Positions 1-8,871 are shown, numbered from the stretch's first letter. The stretch is DNA of 64,000 nt from Acidithiobacillus acidisediminis (GCF_023277115.1 NZ_JALQCS010000001.1:924001-988000); one strand, 5' to 3'. Notes: generated by a model not told the origin, from the sequence alone. Made by a program: numbers and translations.

Positions 1-16
1 ATCCCGATGGCTGTTT

Positions 17-274
17 TCAGCCGTTGATGACGCTGACGGTACGGACCTGGCGCGGTCCCTTGCGCTCGAACTGTACCACCCCATCGCTGAGGGCGAAGAG
101 GGTGTGATCCTTGCCGATCCCGACATTGGCGCCGGGGTGATACTGCGTGCCGCGTTGGCGGATAATGATGTTACCAGCGATGACGGCCTGCCCGCCGTAA
201 CGCTTGACCCCCAGTCGCTTGGACTCGGAATCGCGGCCGTTGCGTGAGGAACCGCCTGCTTTCTTGTGTGCCAT
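17..274 (-). CDS. rpmA: 50S ribosomal protein L27
   Basis: L27 is a large-subunit protein near the peptidyl-transferase centre. The 85-residue product opens with [16 protein letters not shown] and contains KRYGGQ and [13 protein letters not shown], which are hallmarks of bacterial L27, and its length is normal. It lies 14 bases after rplU on the same strand, the standard rplU-rpmA pair. In many bacteria obgE follows; that would lie beyond the window's left edge. No terminator is visible in the 16 bases left of the stop, so transcription probably continues out of the window. Confidence 0.97.
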   Translation of the reverse strand: MAHKKAGGSSRNGRDSESKRLGVKRYGGQAVIAGNIIIRQRGTQYHPGANVGIGKDHTLFALSDGVVQFERKGPRQVRTVSVING

Positions 275-288
275 GGATCTTGTCTCCC

Positions 289-600
289 TTACGCGTCGAT
301 GCTGGTAATCCGTACTTCGGTGAAGTACTGGCGATGACCCTGCCGCTTGCGGAAATGCTTGCGACGACGCATCTTGAAAATATGGATCTTGTCTGCCCGC
401 CCCTGGCTGAGGATGGTCGCCTTGACCGAGGCACCAGCCAAAATTGGCTGCCCGATCTGCACCTCTTCCCCTTCGCCCAGCATCAGTACACGGTCCAGAA
501 CCAGCTCGCTACCGGCTTCGGCCTCGATCTTTTCCAAGCGCAGCTTGTCCCCGACCGCTGCTCGATATTGTTTGCCACCACTCTCGAATACCGCGTACAT
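289..600 (-). CDS. rplU: 50S ribosomal protein L21
   Basis: L21 binds 23S rRNA in the large subunit. The product starts [13 protein letters not shown] and is 103 residues, the usual length. I chose the ATG at 600 because GGAGG lies seven bases before it; an in-frame start four codons upstream would add an unlikely MEVL extension. The gene is first in a short operon with rpmA and is served by a strong promoter at 647-675. Confidence 0.97.
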   Translation of the reverse strand: MYAVFESGGKQYRAAVGDKLRLEKIEAEAGSELVLDRVLMLGEGEEVQIGQPILAGASVKATILSQGRADKIHIFKMRRRKHFRKRQGHRQYFTEVRITSIDA

Positions 601-646
601 CAGAACCTCCACAGACTGCCGGCGGGCGTTGCCGGAAAAGGTCTAA

Positions 647-675
647 ATCATAGGGAGAAAGCCCTGTGCCGTCAA
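647..675 (-). promoter_or_regulatory. Sigma70-type promoter of rplU-rpmA
   Basis: Read on the minus strand, TTGACG (670-675) and TATGAT (647-652) are separated by exactly 17 bases. This is a near-consensus housekeeping promoter about 47 bases upstream of the rplU start, as expected for ribosomal protein genes. It lies in the gap between rplU and the dacC stop codon, which shows rplU-rpmA has its own transcript. Confidence 0.7.
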
Positions 676-694
676 GCTGCGCTAGCTTGCCAGC

Positions 695-1849
695 TTAGAG
701 GGCATTTTCTGCCTCGTGCCAGAGGGTGCCGACGGTTCCTGCGGGTTTGCTGCTTTGCGTGGCAAGCAGCGGCGTTTCGCCCACGACCTTGCCGTGCAGA
801 GTGATGCGCAGTTGTCCGACGACCCCCCCAGCCGCGACGCCGTGGTCGCCTAGTTTGTCATAGCTGACACTGCGTTGCAGATTTTTCTGCTCGCCGCTGG
901 GGACAGTCACCCAGACGTCGCGCGCCGCCCGTACGGCAAAGGCCTCGGGATCGAGCTGTGGATCGCGGTATTGGCCCAGAATGGTGCCCTCCTTCACGGC
1001 CTCCACATCCTGGGTAAAGGAGTAGCCATAATCGAGCAGGGCGACAACGTCATGGACTCCAGCTGGCCAACTGGGGGCCCCCATGACCACGGCGATCAGC
1101 CGCCGTCCATCACGAATCGCCGTTGTATCCATGCAATGCCCGGCAGCGTTGGTGTGCCCCGTCTTCAAGCCATCGATGCTTGGGTGCCCAAAGAGAGCGG
1201 GATTCCAGCTCCGCTGGGTAATGTGATTGTAGCGGTAATACTTGATCTTGGAGATCTGGATGACCTGCGGGTAATGCTGAATCAGATTGCGGGAGATGGT
1301 CGCGATATTGAGGGCGGAAAGGTGCAGTCCGGGATCCGGCAGACCATCGACATCCGTATAATGGGCGCCCTGCAGCCCCATCTTGCGCGCTTCCGCATTC
1401 ATTTCGTCGACGAAGGTAGCGCGATTTCCTGCTACGGCCTGGGCGAGTGCCACGGCGGCATCGTTACCCGAGTCGATAATCAGGCCATGCATGAGCTGCT
1501 CCACCGTTACCGGAAGATTGGGCTGAATGAACATGCTGGATCCGCCGGTGTGCCAGGCGACATTGCTGACCGGAATCCGCTCGTGCCAGTGCAGGCGGCC
1601 ATCCGCCAAGGCGCGATAGGTGAGGTAAGCCGTCATCAGCTTGGTCAGACTGGCGGGTGGGAGCTGTAGGTTGGGATCCTTCTCCGCGATGATGGCGCCA
1701 GTTTGAGAATCCATCAGCACATAGCTTTTGCAGTCTGGAATCGGCGGCGCCGGCGGTTGCAGGTCCGTAGCGCTAGCCAGGGGGCTGGCGAGGGGCAGAA
1801 GGGCAAACACAAGAAGGGGCGCCCGCAGGCGCCGCAAGGGGAACAGCAT
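695..1849 (-). CDS. dacC: D-alanyl-D-alanine carboxypeptidase (PBP5/6 family)
   Basis: This periplasmic low-molecular-weight penicillin-binding protein trims the terminal D-Ala from peptidoglycan pentapeptides. It is 384 residues with an N-terminal signal peptide (about residues 1-27). The serine transpeptidase motifs are complete and ordered: SLTK at 67-70, SGN at 127-129 and KTG at 229-231. The remaining 130 residues match the beta-rich C-terminal PBP5 domain and end in a short helix-like tail, consistent with membrane attachment. It lies 12 bases after the HtrA-type protease gene and may be co-transcribed with it. The dacA/dacC choice of symbol cannot be settled from sequence alone. Confidence 0.93.
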   Translation of the reverse strand: MLFPLRRLRAPLLVFALLPLASPLASATDLQPPAPPIPDCKSYVLMDSQTGAIIAEKDPNLQLPPASLTKLMTAYLTYRALADGRLHWHERIPVSNVAWHTGGSSMFIQPNLPVTVEQLMHGLIIDSGNDAAVALAQAVAGNRATFVDEMNAEARKMGLQGAHYTDVDGLPDPGLHLSALNIATISRNLIQHYPQVIQISKIKYYRYNHITQRSWNPALFGHPSIDGLKTGHTNAAGHCMDTTAIRDGRRLIAVVMGAPSWPAGVHDVVALLDYGYSFTQDVEAVKEGTILGQYRDPQLDPEAFAVRAARDVWVTVPSGEQKNLQRSVSYDKLGDHGVAAGGVVGQLRITLHGKVVGETPLLATQSSKPAGTVGTLWHEAENAL

Positions 1850-1861
1850 AGGCCGAGATCC

Positions 1862-3334
1862 TTAGTCTTTAGAAAGATGAATGACCACAAAGAGGCTGTT
1901 GTGCCCTTGCCGTACCAAGAGGGAGATCGGTTGGTGGGCGGGAAGTCCTTTGACGATTTCGGCCAACTGTTCTGGAGTATTGACGGGCTGCTGCGCGATC
2001 TGCTGGATGGCCATGCCTTCGTGCAGGCCGATCTGCGCTGCCGGGCCAGGATAGACACTTTCGATGAGTACCCCATGGTGGATACCCAGGCTCTTCTTCT
2101 CCGCTGCGTCAAGGGTCGTTACCCGCAGTCCGAGACGCCGAATATCGGCGGTTTTTTGCATCTCGGCATGGCGCATCTTGGAGGGCATGGTGCTAATCGT
2201 GGCGTTGATGGTTTCTGGCTTGCCATTGCGCAGGATACCGATGGGAACGGTGGTTCCGGGCAGCGTATCGCCAACCAAGGGGGGCAATTCGCCGACACTG
2301 TAGACCGGCTTGTGGTCGTAGGTGACGATGACATCACCGGTCTTGAGCCCAGCCCGTGCTGCCGCTTCCCCGGGTTCTACGTTGGCGACCAAGGCACCGA
2401 CGGGTTCTTTCAGGTGCATGGCCTGGGCAATTTGTGGGGTGACATCCTGAACGTCGACACCGAGCCAGCCAAAACGCAATTTCTGGTGCGCAAGAAAGGC
2501 ATCGACGGCGCGCATGGCGGTATTGATGGGGATGCTGAAGCTCAGGCCCATATAGCCGCCATCATTGGTGTAGATCTGATCATTGATACCCACTACCTGA
2601 CCGGACATGTTGAAAATCGGTCCGCCAGAATTGCCAGGGTTGATGGGCACATCACTCTGAATGAAGGGGATGTACTCATCGTCATGGGGCAGGGAGCGGT
2701 CCAGGGCGCTGACCACGCCTTGAGTGACGGTATTGTAGAAGCCAAACGGCATACCAATCGCCAATAACCACTGCCCTACCTTGAGGTCTTTGGCGTTGCC
2801 CAGTTGCACCGTGGGCAGATCATGAGCATCGATCTTGAGCAAGGCCGTATCGTAACGTACCGAGAGGCCGACGATCTTGGCTGGATAGGCATGATGATTG
2901 GTCAGGGTGACAACAATGTGATGCATGCCGCGCACCACATGCCCAGCGGTAACGATGTAGCCGTTGGGCGAGATAATGAAGCCCGATCCCAAGGCTTCCT
3001 CCTTTTCCTTCTGGGGCGGCTGCGCACCCGGGAAATTCCGGAAGAATTGGTAAAACGGTGAGTTCTTCGGGAAGGGATTTTGCCCTTGCCCAGCGCCAAC
3101 GATCTTGGTATCCGAGTCATCGATCTTGACGATGGCATTGCCATATTTCTCTACGATCGGGCTGAAGTCGGGCACGGGTACCATCTTCGGCCCAGGACTA
3201 TGCAGTATGGGCTTGGGAATAGGCATCCCCTCATTGGCGGCAAAGGACACTCCAGCAGCAGTCAGGCCGAGGGCAAGCACGGCAGTGCTGACACCCAGGA
3301 AAATGGAACGGGATTTCACGGCTTTTGCGGTCAT
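1862..3334 (-). CDS. degP: Periplasmic trypsin-like serine protease/chaperone, HtrA (Deg) family
   Basis: This is an envelope quality-control protease that degrades misfolded periplasmic proteins. The 490-residue product has a signal peptide (cleavage likely after residue 33) and a trypsin-like domain with the triad His132 (TAGHVV), Asp162 (YDTALL) and Ser236 (GNSGGP). Two PDZ domains follow at about residues 290-380 and 400-485. The proline-rich linker after the signal peptide and the length fit DegQ/MucD-type proteins as well as DegP. GAGGAA lies ten bases before the ATG. The gene is divergent from mrdA across a 90-base gap that must hold both promoters; I could not assign a convincing sigmaE-type box there. 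Confidence 0.93.
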   Translation of the reverse strand: MTAKAVKSRSIFLGVSTAVLALGLTAAGVSFAANEGMPIPKPILHSPGPKMVPVPDFSPIVEKYGNAIVKIDDSDTKIVGAGQGQNPFPKNSPFYQFFRNFPGAQPPQKEKEEALGSGFIISPNGYIVTAGHVVRGMHHIVVTLTNHHAYPAKIVGLSVRYDTALLKIDAHDLPTVQLGNAKDLKVGQWLLAIGMPFGFYNTVTQGVVSALDRSLPHDDEYIPFIQSDVPINPGNSGGPIFNMSGQVVGINDQIYTNDGGYMGLSFSIPINTAMRAVDAFLAHQKLRFGWLGVDVQDVTPQIAQAMHLKEPVGALVANVEPGEAAARAGLKTGDVIVTYDHKPVYSVGELPPLVGDTLPGTTVPIGILRNGKPETINATISTMPSKMRHAEMQKTADIRRLGLRVTTLDAAEKKSLGIHHGVLIESVYPGPAAQIGLHEGMAIQQIAQQPVNTPEQLAEIVKGLPAHQPISLLVRQGHNSLFVVIHLSKD

Positions 3335-3424
3335 AAATCGGCTATTCCTCTTTTTGTTTGACGAAAGCTAAGACGGAATGGCTGCAGGGAAGTTCCCGCA
3401 GGCCCTGTTAACGGAGATGAATCT

Positions 3425-5323
3425 GTGTTGCGTGAGGGAACTCTTTCGCCTGTGGAGCCTCTATCTCTGCACATGGAAACGCACGCAGACGAATCACGTC
3501 GCTTTCGCCGACGTCTGGGTTGGGCGGCGCTGACTTTAGTTGCGCTACTTTTGCTGTTGTTGGGTCGGGTGGTCGTGCTGCAGGTGTTCCATTATCAACG
3601 TTTCCGCCAGCTGGCGCGTGCCAACCACACCGCGATGGTCCCGCTTGCCCCGCCGCGGGGCCTGATTTTGGCGGATCACGGTCAGATCTTGGCGGGCAAT
3701 TCCGCCCACTATGTCCTCGAGCTGATTCCTGACGAGGTGCAGCATTTGCGCGCAACTTTGCAGGCGTTGCAACAGGATTTCCCACTGCCACAAAAAATGG
3801 TAACGCATCTTCTGCAGACCATTGATGATAAGCCAGCCTATTTGCCTCGCGTTCTCCTACCCAAGTTATCTCCTGCGCTGGTTGCCCGTTTCGCCGTCCG
3901 CCAGCAGAATTATCCGGGGGTACGCTTGGCCATTCGCTGGCATCGCTATTACCCCTACGGTAGTCTCTTTGCCAATACGGTTGGCTATGTCGGGCCGGTT
4001 ACCCAAAAAGATCTGCAGGGCTTTGATCCGCAGCAATATCTATATCGGCGCACCATTGGCGTGAATGGGCTGGAATATACCCTGGAACGGCAATTGCGCG
4101 GCCATTTCGGCTACGATATCCGCAGTGTCAATGCCCTTGGGGATCCAGTAGCGCCCTTGCGGCGGGTGGCGCCCAAGGCTGGGGATACGGTACGCACCAC
4201 CCTGCGACTGCGGGTGCAGAAGGCCGTCGCCCAGGTGATGAAGAAAGAACATTATCGCGGCGCGCTCATTGCCATTGATCCAAATACGGGTGCCATCCTT
4301 GCAAGCGTCAGCAAGCCCAGTTACAACCCCAACTGGTTTGTGGATGGCATTAGCGCCAAACATTGGCGTGCTTTGCTGCATGACCCCGATCATCCGCTCG
4401 ACAACCGCGTCGTGGCCGGACTCTATCCTCCAGGCTCGACGATCAAGCCCTTCTACTCCCTGGAGGCGCTACAAAAAGCGATCATCCCGGCAAACTTCCA
4501 TACCTATTGCCCGGGATACATCAAGGTGGGTGGGCATGTCTTCTGGGACTGGTATCGTGCCGGCTTTGGCGAGACCGGGCTGCGCAAGGCCCTGGCCTGG
4601 TCTGTGGATGTCTTCTTTTATAAATTGGCGATGAAAATGGGCATCCATTTGCAGGACCAGACCCTGTGGCGTTTTGGTTTTGGCAAACCGGCGCCGATCG
4701 ATCTGGAAGGTAGTGCCCCAGGCTTGGTGCCCACGCCTACCTGGAAGCGAAATCATCTGCATGCCCCATGGTATACCGGTGACACCGTCATTCTGGGCAT
4801 CGGTCAAGGCTATCTTTTGGTTACCCCAGTGCAACTGGTGCGCGCCGTCGCGGCCATTGCCAACGGCGGTCGCTTACCCTACCTGCATCTGGTCAAGGAG
4901 CTGCGCAACCCCAATACGGGTCAGATCCAGACACCGCAATTCCCCGCCGCACGCCAGCTGCATTTTTCCGCTGTGGCCTGGCACGCCGTGCGCGCGGGTA
5001 TGCGCGCCTGTGTGACCTCGGGAACCTGCAAGACGGTAGCCTATCCAGGCCTTACGGTTGCGGGAAAGACCGGTACGGCAGAGGTGCCCATTGGCTACGC
5101 CCATGGGCACACGATCTATAATGACGATTCTCTCTTCATTGGTTGGGCGCCGTATCATCACCCGAAGATTGCCGTGGCTGCCGTGGTGGAGGATGGTGGC
5201 GGTAACGCCTGGCAGGCGCTGCCCTTGGCCAAGGCAGCCATCTTGTCCTATTTGCGTCCGAAACTGAAATTGCATACCTTTATTACCAATATCGTAGTCG
5301 ATCCTGCCCAGGCGTTTGGGTGA
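3425..5323 (+). CDS. mrdA: Penicillin-binding protein 2 (cell elongation transpeptidase)
   Basis: PBP2 is the class B transpeptidase of the elongasome that cross-links peptidoglycan along the rod side wall. The 632-residue protein has a short cytoplasmic tail, one membrane segment at about residues 35-52, a dimerisation/pedestal region and a transpeptidase domain with STIK at 338-341, an SVD motif and KTG at 548-550. I take the GTG at 3425 as the start because GGAG lies eight bases upstream; an ATG at 3473 has no comparable site. mrdB (rodA) and mreBCD are not adjacent, unlike in many rods, so the gene is detached from the usual shape cluster. Confidence 0.94.
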   Translation: MLREGTLSPVEPLSLHMETHADESRRFRRRLGWAALTLVALLLLLLGRVVVLQVFHYQRFRQLARANHTAMVPLAPPRGLILADHGQILAGNSAHYVLELIPDEVQHLRATLQALQQDFPLPQKMVTHLLQTIDDKPAYLPRVLLPKLSPALVARFAVRQQNYPGVRLAIRWHRYYPYGSLFANTVGYVGPVTQKDLQGFDPQQYLYRRTIGVNGLEYTLERQLRGHFGYDIRSVNALGDPVAPLRRVAPKAGDTVRTTLRLRVQKAVAQVMKKEHYRGALIAIDPNTGAILASVSKPSYNPNWFVDGISAKHWRALLHDPDHPLDNRVVAGLYPPGSTIKPFYSLEALQKAIIPANFHTYCPGYIKVGGHVFWDWYRAGFGETGLRKALAWSVDVFFYKLAMKMGIHLQDQTLWRFGFGKPAPIDLEGSAPGLVPTPTWKRNHLHAPWYTGDTVILGIGQGYLLVTPVQLVRAVAAIANGGRLPYLHLVKELRNPNTGQIQTPQFPAARQLHFSAVAWHAVRAGMRACVTSGTCKTVAYPGLTVAGKTGTAEVPIGYAHGHTIYNDDSLFIGWAPYHHPKIAVAAVVEDGGGNAWQALPLAKAAILSYLRPKLKLHTFITNIVVDPAQAFG

Positions 5324-5324
5324 G

Positions 5325-5353
5325 CTGTTAGCCGCGGAACCGAAAACTATAAT
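5325..5353 (+). promoter_or_regulatory. Possible promoter of the small membrane protein gene
   Basis: A perfect TATAAT (5348-5353) lies 17 bases after a weak -35 (CTGTTA, 5325-5330), just past the mrdA stop codon. A second -10-like TAATAT follows at 5361-5366. The strong -10 and AT-rich surroundings suggest transcription of the 34-residue gene starting near 5360. Confidence 0.45.
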
Positions 5354-5404
5354 TATGCTCTAATATGCTTGCACAAGCCACGATCAATAAGCGAGGAGTT
5401 CGTC

Positions 5405-5509
5405 ATGTTTTATGCATTATTTATCATTCTCAGCCTGCTCTGGGTCATTGCCATGGTCATGGGGATGAAGAGCACCTTCACCAGCGATGATGCCAGCGAT
5501 CATTCCTGA
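5405..5509 (+). CDS. Small single-pass membrane protein, 34 residues, function unknown
   Basis: An ATG preceded by a strong GAGGAG ribosome-binding site opens a 34-codon frame. It encodes a hydrophobic stretch (about residues 2-20) followed by a short polar, Ser/Asp-rich tail (TSDDASDHS). It has its own likely promoter and a perfect terminator hairpin beginning eight bases after the stop, so it looks like a free-standing small-protein gene. I do not recognise a family. A regulatory role towards the adjacent channel or PBP2 would be speculation. Confidence 0.6.
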   Translation: MFYALFIILSLLWVIAMVMGMKSTFTSDDASDHS

Positions 5510-5517
5510 TTGGTATC

Positions 5518-5565
5518 GCTCCGTAGCGGGATCATGACTGCATGATCCGGGCTACGGAGCTTTTT
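5518..5565 (+). terminator. Rho-independent terminator overlapping the start of kch
   Basis: GCTCCGTAGC (5518-5527) pairs perfectly with GCTACGGAGC (5551-5560). An inner stem of GGATCATG/CATGATCC extends the hairpin around an ACTG loop, and TTTTT follows at 5561-5565. It ends transcription of the small membrane gene. The only good ATG for the downstream channel gene (5542) lies inside the 3' arm. Confidence 0.85.
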
Positions 5566-6780
5566 CACTTTTCTCCCTGGCAGCGTGCGCGGCGGTGGGG
5601 GACACGGGCGCGATCGTTCCTGCGCCTCGACCGTTGGTTCCCACAGATCCCCCTCGCGATCGCCGTTGCTGGCCTGGGCGGGGTACTGATTCTGCATGCA
5701 CTCCCGGCGCTGCAATCTTTGATTCCGCAGTTGTCGGTCATCACCCCGAGCAGCACCTTGACTGGCCTGCCGGTGATGTCCGATTTGGGTGCCATTCCCT
5801 CCTTGGTGGTAGGGATTGTTCTCTTGATCATGGCCTTGGGGCTGTTGTTTCGCTCGCGCCTGTCCTGGGCATTGACGCTAATCATCTCCGCCGTCAGTCT
5901 GGCGCTCCTGCTCCACCATTATCAGCGGCTCAGTGTGGCCATGCTGGTTTTCAATGGCGCGATCCTGCTCGCCCTGTTGTTGTTTCGCCGCCATTTCTCG
6001 CGCTCGAGTGTGGCCGCAGGTACTCTTTTTGCGTCGTTGTCTATTGTCCTCTTGATGAGTTATGCAGTATTTGGCTCTTATGTTTTGGGGGCGGGCTTCA
6101 GTCCCAAGATTAAATCGCTGGAATCGGCTCTGTATTTTGCGGTAGTAACGATGTCGACCGTTGGCTATGGAGATATCACTCCCAAGAGTCCAGAGGCGCG
6201 TTACTTCGTCATTTCCATTATCATTCTGGGAATTACCGTCTTCGCCACCTCGATTTCTGCGGTGGTGGTACCGCTGATCAATGGGCGCATGCAGCGGCTG
6301 CTCCTGGGGGAGAAAAGATCCGACTGGAGTGACCACTATGTACTCATCGGTGATAATCTCTTTGCGCAGAATACCTATCGTGCGCTGCGCCGGCGACATT
6401 TGAAGGTATTGGTCGTCGCTCCGGCGCGCCCGGAGCCCTTGTGGCTACCCGAGGAAGACCTCTTCGTTGGTGATCCTACCGACCCGGCCGTGCTGCTTCG
6501 CGCCGGCGCCATGCGGGCGTTGGGAATTCTGGCTTTGCGCAAAGACGATAGTGAAAATGCCTTTATCGTTCTGACGGCAAAGGAAATGCAGATTCCCGGC
6601 AAGACCGTAGCGTTGGTGGGAAATCAGCGGCACCTCCAGCGCTTGCGACAAACGGGGGTGGACTTGGTGATTGCGCCTGAAGTTCTCGGTGGACAACTCT
6701 TGGTGGATAGTCTCATGGGGGTCGAATTTCAGGGCGATGCCATCTTGGACACCATCTTCAGCACTGGCGCGAAGGCCTGA
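5542..6780 (+). CDS. kch: Kch-like potassium channel with RCK (TrkA-N) domain
   Basis: This is a membrane potassium channel. The 412-residue protein has several hydrophobic segments in residues 30-180, a pore loop carrying the selectivity filter TVGYGD at 206-211, an inner helix, and a cytosolic TrkA-N/RCK-like nucleotide-binding region from about residue 265 (VLIGDNLFAQNTYRAL). This architecture matches E. coli Kch. The start is uncertain: the ATG at 5542 lies within the preceding terminator hairpin and has no clear ribosome-binding site, and no better in-frame start is visible before the first membrane helix. The gene is convergent with rlpA, nine bases away, with no separate terminator. 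Confidence 0.9.
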   Translation: MIRATELFHFSPWQRARRWGTRARSFLRLDRWFPQIPLAIAVAGLGGVLILHALPALQSLIPQLSVITPSSTLTGLPVMSDLGAIPSLVVGIVLLIMALGLLFRSRLSWALTLIISAVSLALLLHHYQRLSVAMLVFNGAILLALLLFRRHFSRSSVAAGTLFASLSIVLLMSYAVFGSYVLGAGFSPKIKSLESALYFAVVTMSTVGYGDITPKSPEARYFVISIIILGITVFATSISAVVVPLINGRMQRLLLGEKRSDWSDHYVLIGDNLFAQNTYRALRRRHLKVLVVAPARPEPLWLPEEDLFVGDPTDPAVLLRAGAMRALGILALRKDDSENAFIVLTAKEMQIPGKTVALVGNQRHLQRLRQTGVDLVIAPEVLGGQLLVDSLMGVEFQGDAILDTIFSTGAKA

Positions 6781-6789
6781 GTACGTTTT

Positions 6790-7866
6790 TTAGCCGTCAA
6801 TCTTCTGACTGAGCTGGAAATTCCCCAAATTGAGCCGTTGCAGGCTGTGCACGTAGCCAGCCGTATTGTCGGTGCTAGCCAAAGGACCAATTTTCACCGC
6901 ATATCCCGTCGATTGTGGGACCAGGTGCGCGGTGGTAATGCCAAAGGCGTGTAGTTTTTGTTCTTCTCGTTTTGCCTGTTCCAGTTGCATGGGCTCTGCG
7001 CTCACCAAGTAAATCACCTTCTCCAACTGCGGACGCGCAAGCACCGCATTGGTAGCTGGTCTTGGCCTCGCCTTCGGCGCGATCGGCGTTGTCGAGATCG
7101 GTGCCTGGGGAACTGCTTGCTCGGCAAAAGTATTCGCAACTACGGAGCGCAATTGCGCGCGAGAATATGGGTTGTCGGTATGGGTACGCATGGGTGTAGG
7201 GACTGGCGGGGCTGCGGGTTGGGTGTTTTGTACCGGTAGCAACTGCGGAAGGACGGGTGGCTGATAGGGTGTTGGCGTCGGCAAGTTGCCTTGCATCGCC
7301 TGGATCCGCACGGATGCCGTGCCTTGATTGACGAGCCCCAGGGCATGGGCGCTGCCAATCGACAGATCCATGATGCGTCCGGGGACGAAGGGCCCGCGAT
7401 CATTCACCAGTACCAGGATGCTGCGACCATTCTGTAAATTGGTGACGCGCACGCAAGTGGGTAGAGGTAACACGCGGCTGGCAGCCGTCAGTCGGTTGTC
7501 ATGAAATGCTGTTCCCATAGCGGTGACGTGACTGGATGAGGCGATGTCATACCAAGAGGCGATGCCCGTCTGCGCATAGCCTTGGGCACTCTGCAATGGA
7601 TGGTACCATTGCCCATTGATCTCATAGGGCTGGTTATATGCCGCCTGTAAATTGGGCGATGGGGCATAGCAGGTGGTGCCGGTGGAGTACGCCATGCCGG
7701 CGCGAGCACTGCGCACTGTCGATGCTATCTGGGGCGTGGATACACTGGCACAGCCGGCCAAGGTAGCAAGTCCCGCGGCGAGGCAAGACCAGCGGACAAG
7801 GCTCCTGAGTGCTGGCTCCTGCATGAATCTCTTCACCCCCATTGCAAATGACCGCAATTCGCTCAT
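6790..7866 (-). CDS. rlpA: Septal-ring/rare lipoprotein A (RlpA) with DPBB and SPOR domains
   Basis: RlpA proteins are outer-membrane lipoproteins that bind or cleave denuded peptidoglycan at division sites. The signal peptide ends in a lipobox (LAGC). A double-psi beta-barrel domain follows (GIASWYD to NDRGPFVPGRIMDLS, about residues 100-195), then a Pro-rich linker and a C-terminal SPOR domain (about residues 285-358). The start is uncertain: the frame opens at 7866, but in-frame ATGs at 7842 and 7824 give a more typical lipoprotein signal, and only 7824 has an SD-like stretch (GAAGAG) nearby. The Asp of the RlpA active site is plausibly the one in NDRGPF. Confidence 0.92.
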   Translation of the reverse strand: MSELRSFAMGVKRFMQEPALRSLVRWSCLAAGLATLAGCASVSTPQIASTVRSARAGMAYSTGTTCYAPSPNLQAAYNQPYEINGQWYHPLQSAQGYAQTGIASWYDIASSSHVTAMGTAFHDNRLTAASRVLPLPTCVRVTNLQNGRSILVLVNDRGPFVPGRIMDLSIGSAHALGLVNQGTASVRIQAMQGNLPTPTPYQPPVLPQLLPVQNTQPAAPPVPTPMRTHTDNPYSRAQLRSVVANTFAEQAVPQAPISTTPIAPKARPRPATNAVLARPQLEKVIYLVSAEPMQLEQAKREEQKLHAFGITTAHLVPQSTGYAVKIGPLASTDNTAGYVHSLQRLNLGNFQLSQKIDG

Positions 7867-7973
7867 GATGCGTCTGACACAGTACGCGAAGGTTGGAACT
7901 TAGTCCAATGAAAGGTAGACGGAATTTTTGATATCTGCAAGCCAAGGTAGGGGGAGATGGTGGCCCGGCCCAG

Positions 7974-8477
7974 CTATTCGGTCATCGCCCAAAGCTTGCG
8001 TCGACTCTGAAGCCAGCTCTGCATGGCTTGCAGATCGCGTCGCAGCAGGCCCGCCATGATGGCGATAGACAAGCAAAATACCCCGAGCGCTGTCCACCAG
8101 AGGAAACTGGGCATACCAAAGATCAGGTTGACCAGAAATACGCCGAGCACTGGGCCAAACAGGAATAGACTGAGCATCCATTCGCGCCGCAGTAGCTCTA
8201 CTCCTGCCCCGAGACGATCCAGTTGAAGTGGGCTACAGCTACCCTGTGCGCTCTTCAGGGCAAGGATTTCATTGGCATGCAGCAACACTTCGCAGGGCTC
8301 GGCAGCAGATCGGGAAGCAGCAGCGGGAACCTGCAAGAGCATCTTGCCGCCATTCACCTCTATCTGTGCCCAGCGCAGAGAGCCGGGGCCAGAAATAATG
8401 ATCCCTCGTCGTTGCCAAAGCGGCACTCGGCCTTGCCAACGAAGTTGCCCGGGAACCCACGCGCTGTGTTGCGTCAA
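7974..8477 (-). CDS. Membrane protein of unknown function, two C-terminal helices
   Basis: I do not recognise this family. From a TTG at 8477 (GAGG ten bases upstream, 13 bases past the previous gene's stop) it encodes 167 residues: a soluble beta-rich N-terminal half, then two hydrophobic segments at roughly residues 100-122 and 126-146, and a basic, Trp-containing tail. The shape suggests an inner-membrane protein whose N-terminal domain modulates a partner. It is very likely co-transcribed with the glycine-zipper lipoprotein gene before it. The reading frame can be extended upstream but would then overlap that gene, so the TTG is preferred. Confidence 0.6.
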   Translation of the reverse strand: MTQHSAWVPGQLRWQGRVPLWQRRGIIISGPGSLRWAQIEVNGGKMLLQVPAAASRSAAEPCEVLLHANEILALKSAQGSCSPLQLDRLGAGVELLRREWMLSLFLFGPVLGVFLVNLIFGMPSFLWWTALGVFCLSIAIMAGLLRRDLQAMQSWLQSRRKLWAMTE

Positions 8478-8490
8478 TGCCCTGCCGTCC

Positions 8491-8871
8491 TCAGTTTGGC
8501 GTACAGGTATAGCCGGGGGGGCAGGTGGGTGGAGTTTGGTATTGTGGCGCCGTAGGCGTGCAGGTATAACCCGGCGGGCATGGCGTGGGGTTTGCTGGCG
8601 CCGCATAGTATCCTGGTTGGGGCGCCTGTGGGACCTGCTGCTCCTGGGAACGGGAGATTCCGTAGCCAGCTAGCCCACCCAAGCCTGCACCAATGGCGGC
8701 CCCCGCCAGAGGAGATCCGGTCTGATTGCCAATTACCGCGCCGGCAATCGATCCGAGAAGCGCCCCACCTGTGGTGTTTGCCGTGGTGCCGTTACTGGCG
8801 TACGGATTATTGGCGCATCCGGCCAAGGCGATAGGGATGATGATCACTGCCATCCAACGAATTGTTTCCAT
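8491..8871 (-). CDS. Glycine-zipper lipoprotein with CPPGYTCTP repeats
   Basis: A 126-residue lipoprotein starts at the ATG at 8871, with a GGGGGAG ribosome-binding site nine bases upstream. The signal peptide ends in the lipobox LAGC. Residues about 38-70 form a glycine-zipper segment (repeated GxxxG, as in SIAGAVIGNQTGSP), typical of outer-membrane-associated 17-kDa-antigen/SlyB-like proteins. The C-terminus carries CPPGYTCTP twice, separated by a Gln/Pro-rich linker; four cysteines in a periplasmic tail suggest disulfides. A role in envelope integrity is inferred from the fold class only. The adjacent two-helix membrane protein may be its partner. Confidence 0.75.
   Translation of the reverse strand: METIRWMAVIIIPIALAGCANNPYASNGTTANTTGGALLGSIAGAVIGNQTGSPLAGAAIGAGLGGLAGYGISRSQEQQVPQAPQPGYYAAPANPTPCPPGYTCTPTAPQYQTPPTCPPGYTCTPN

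Noticed and set aside
1703-2767. Long plus-strand open frame (354 codons) opposite the HtrA-type protease gene
   Set aside because: It is antisense to a clearly conserved protease, contains no recognisable domain and follows from high GC content; no ribosome-binding site or conserved neighbour supports it.
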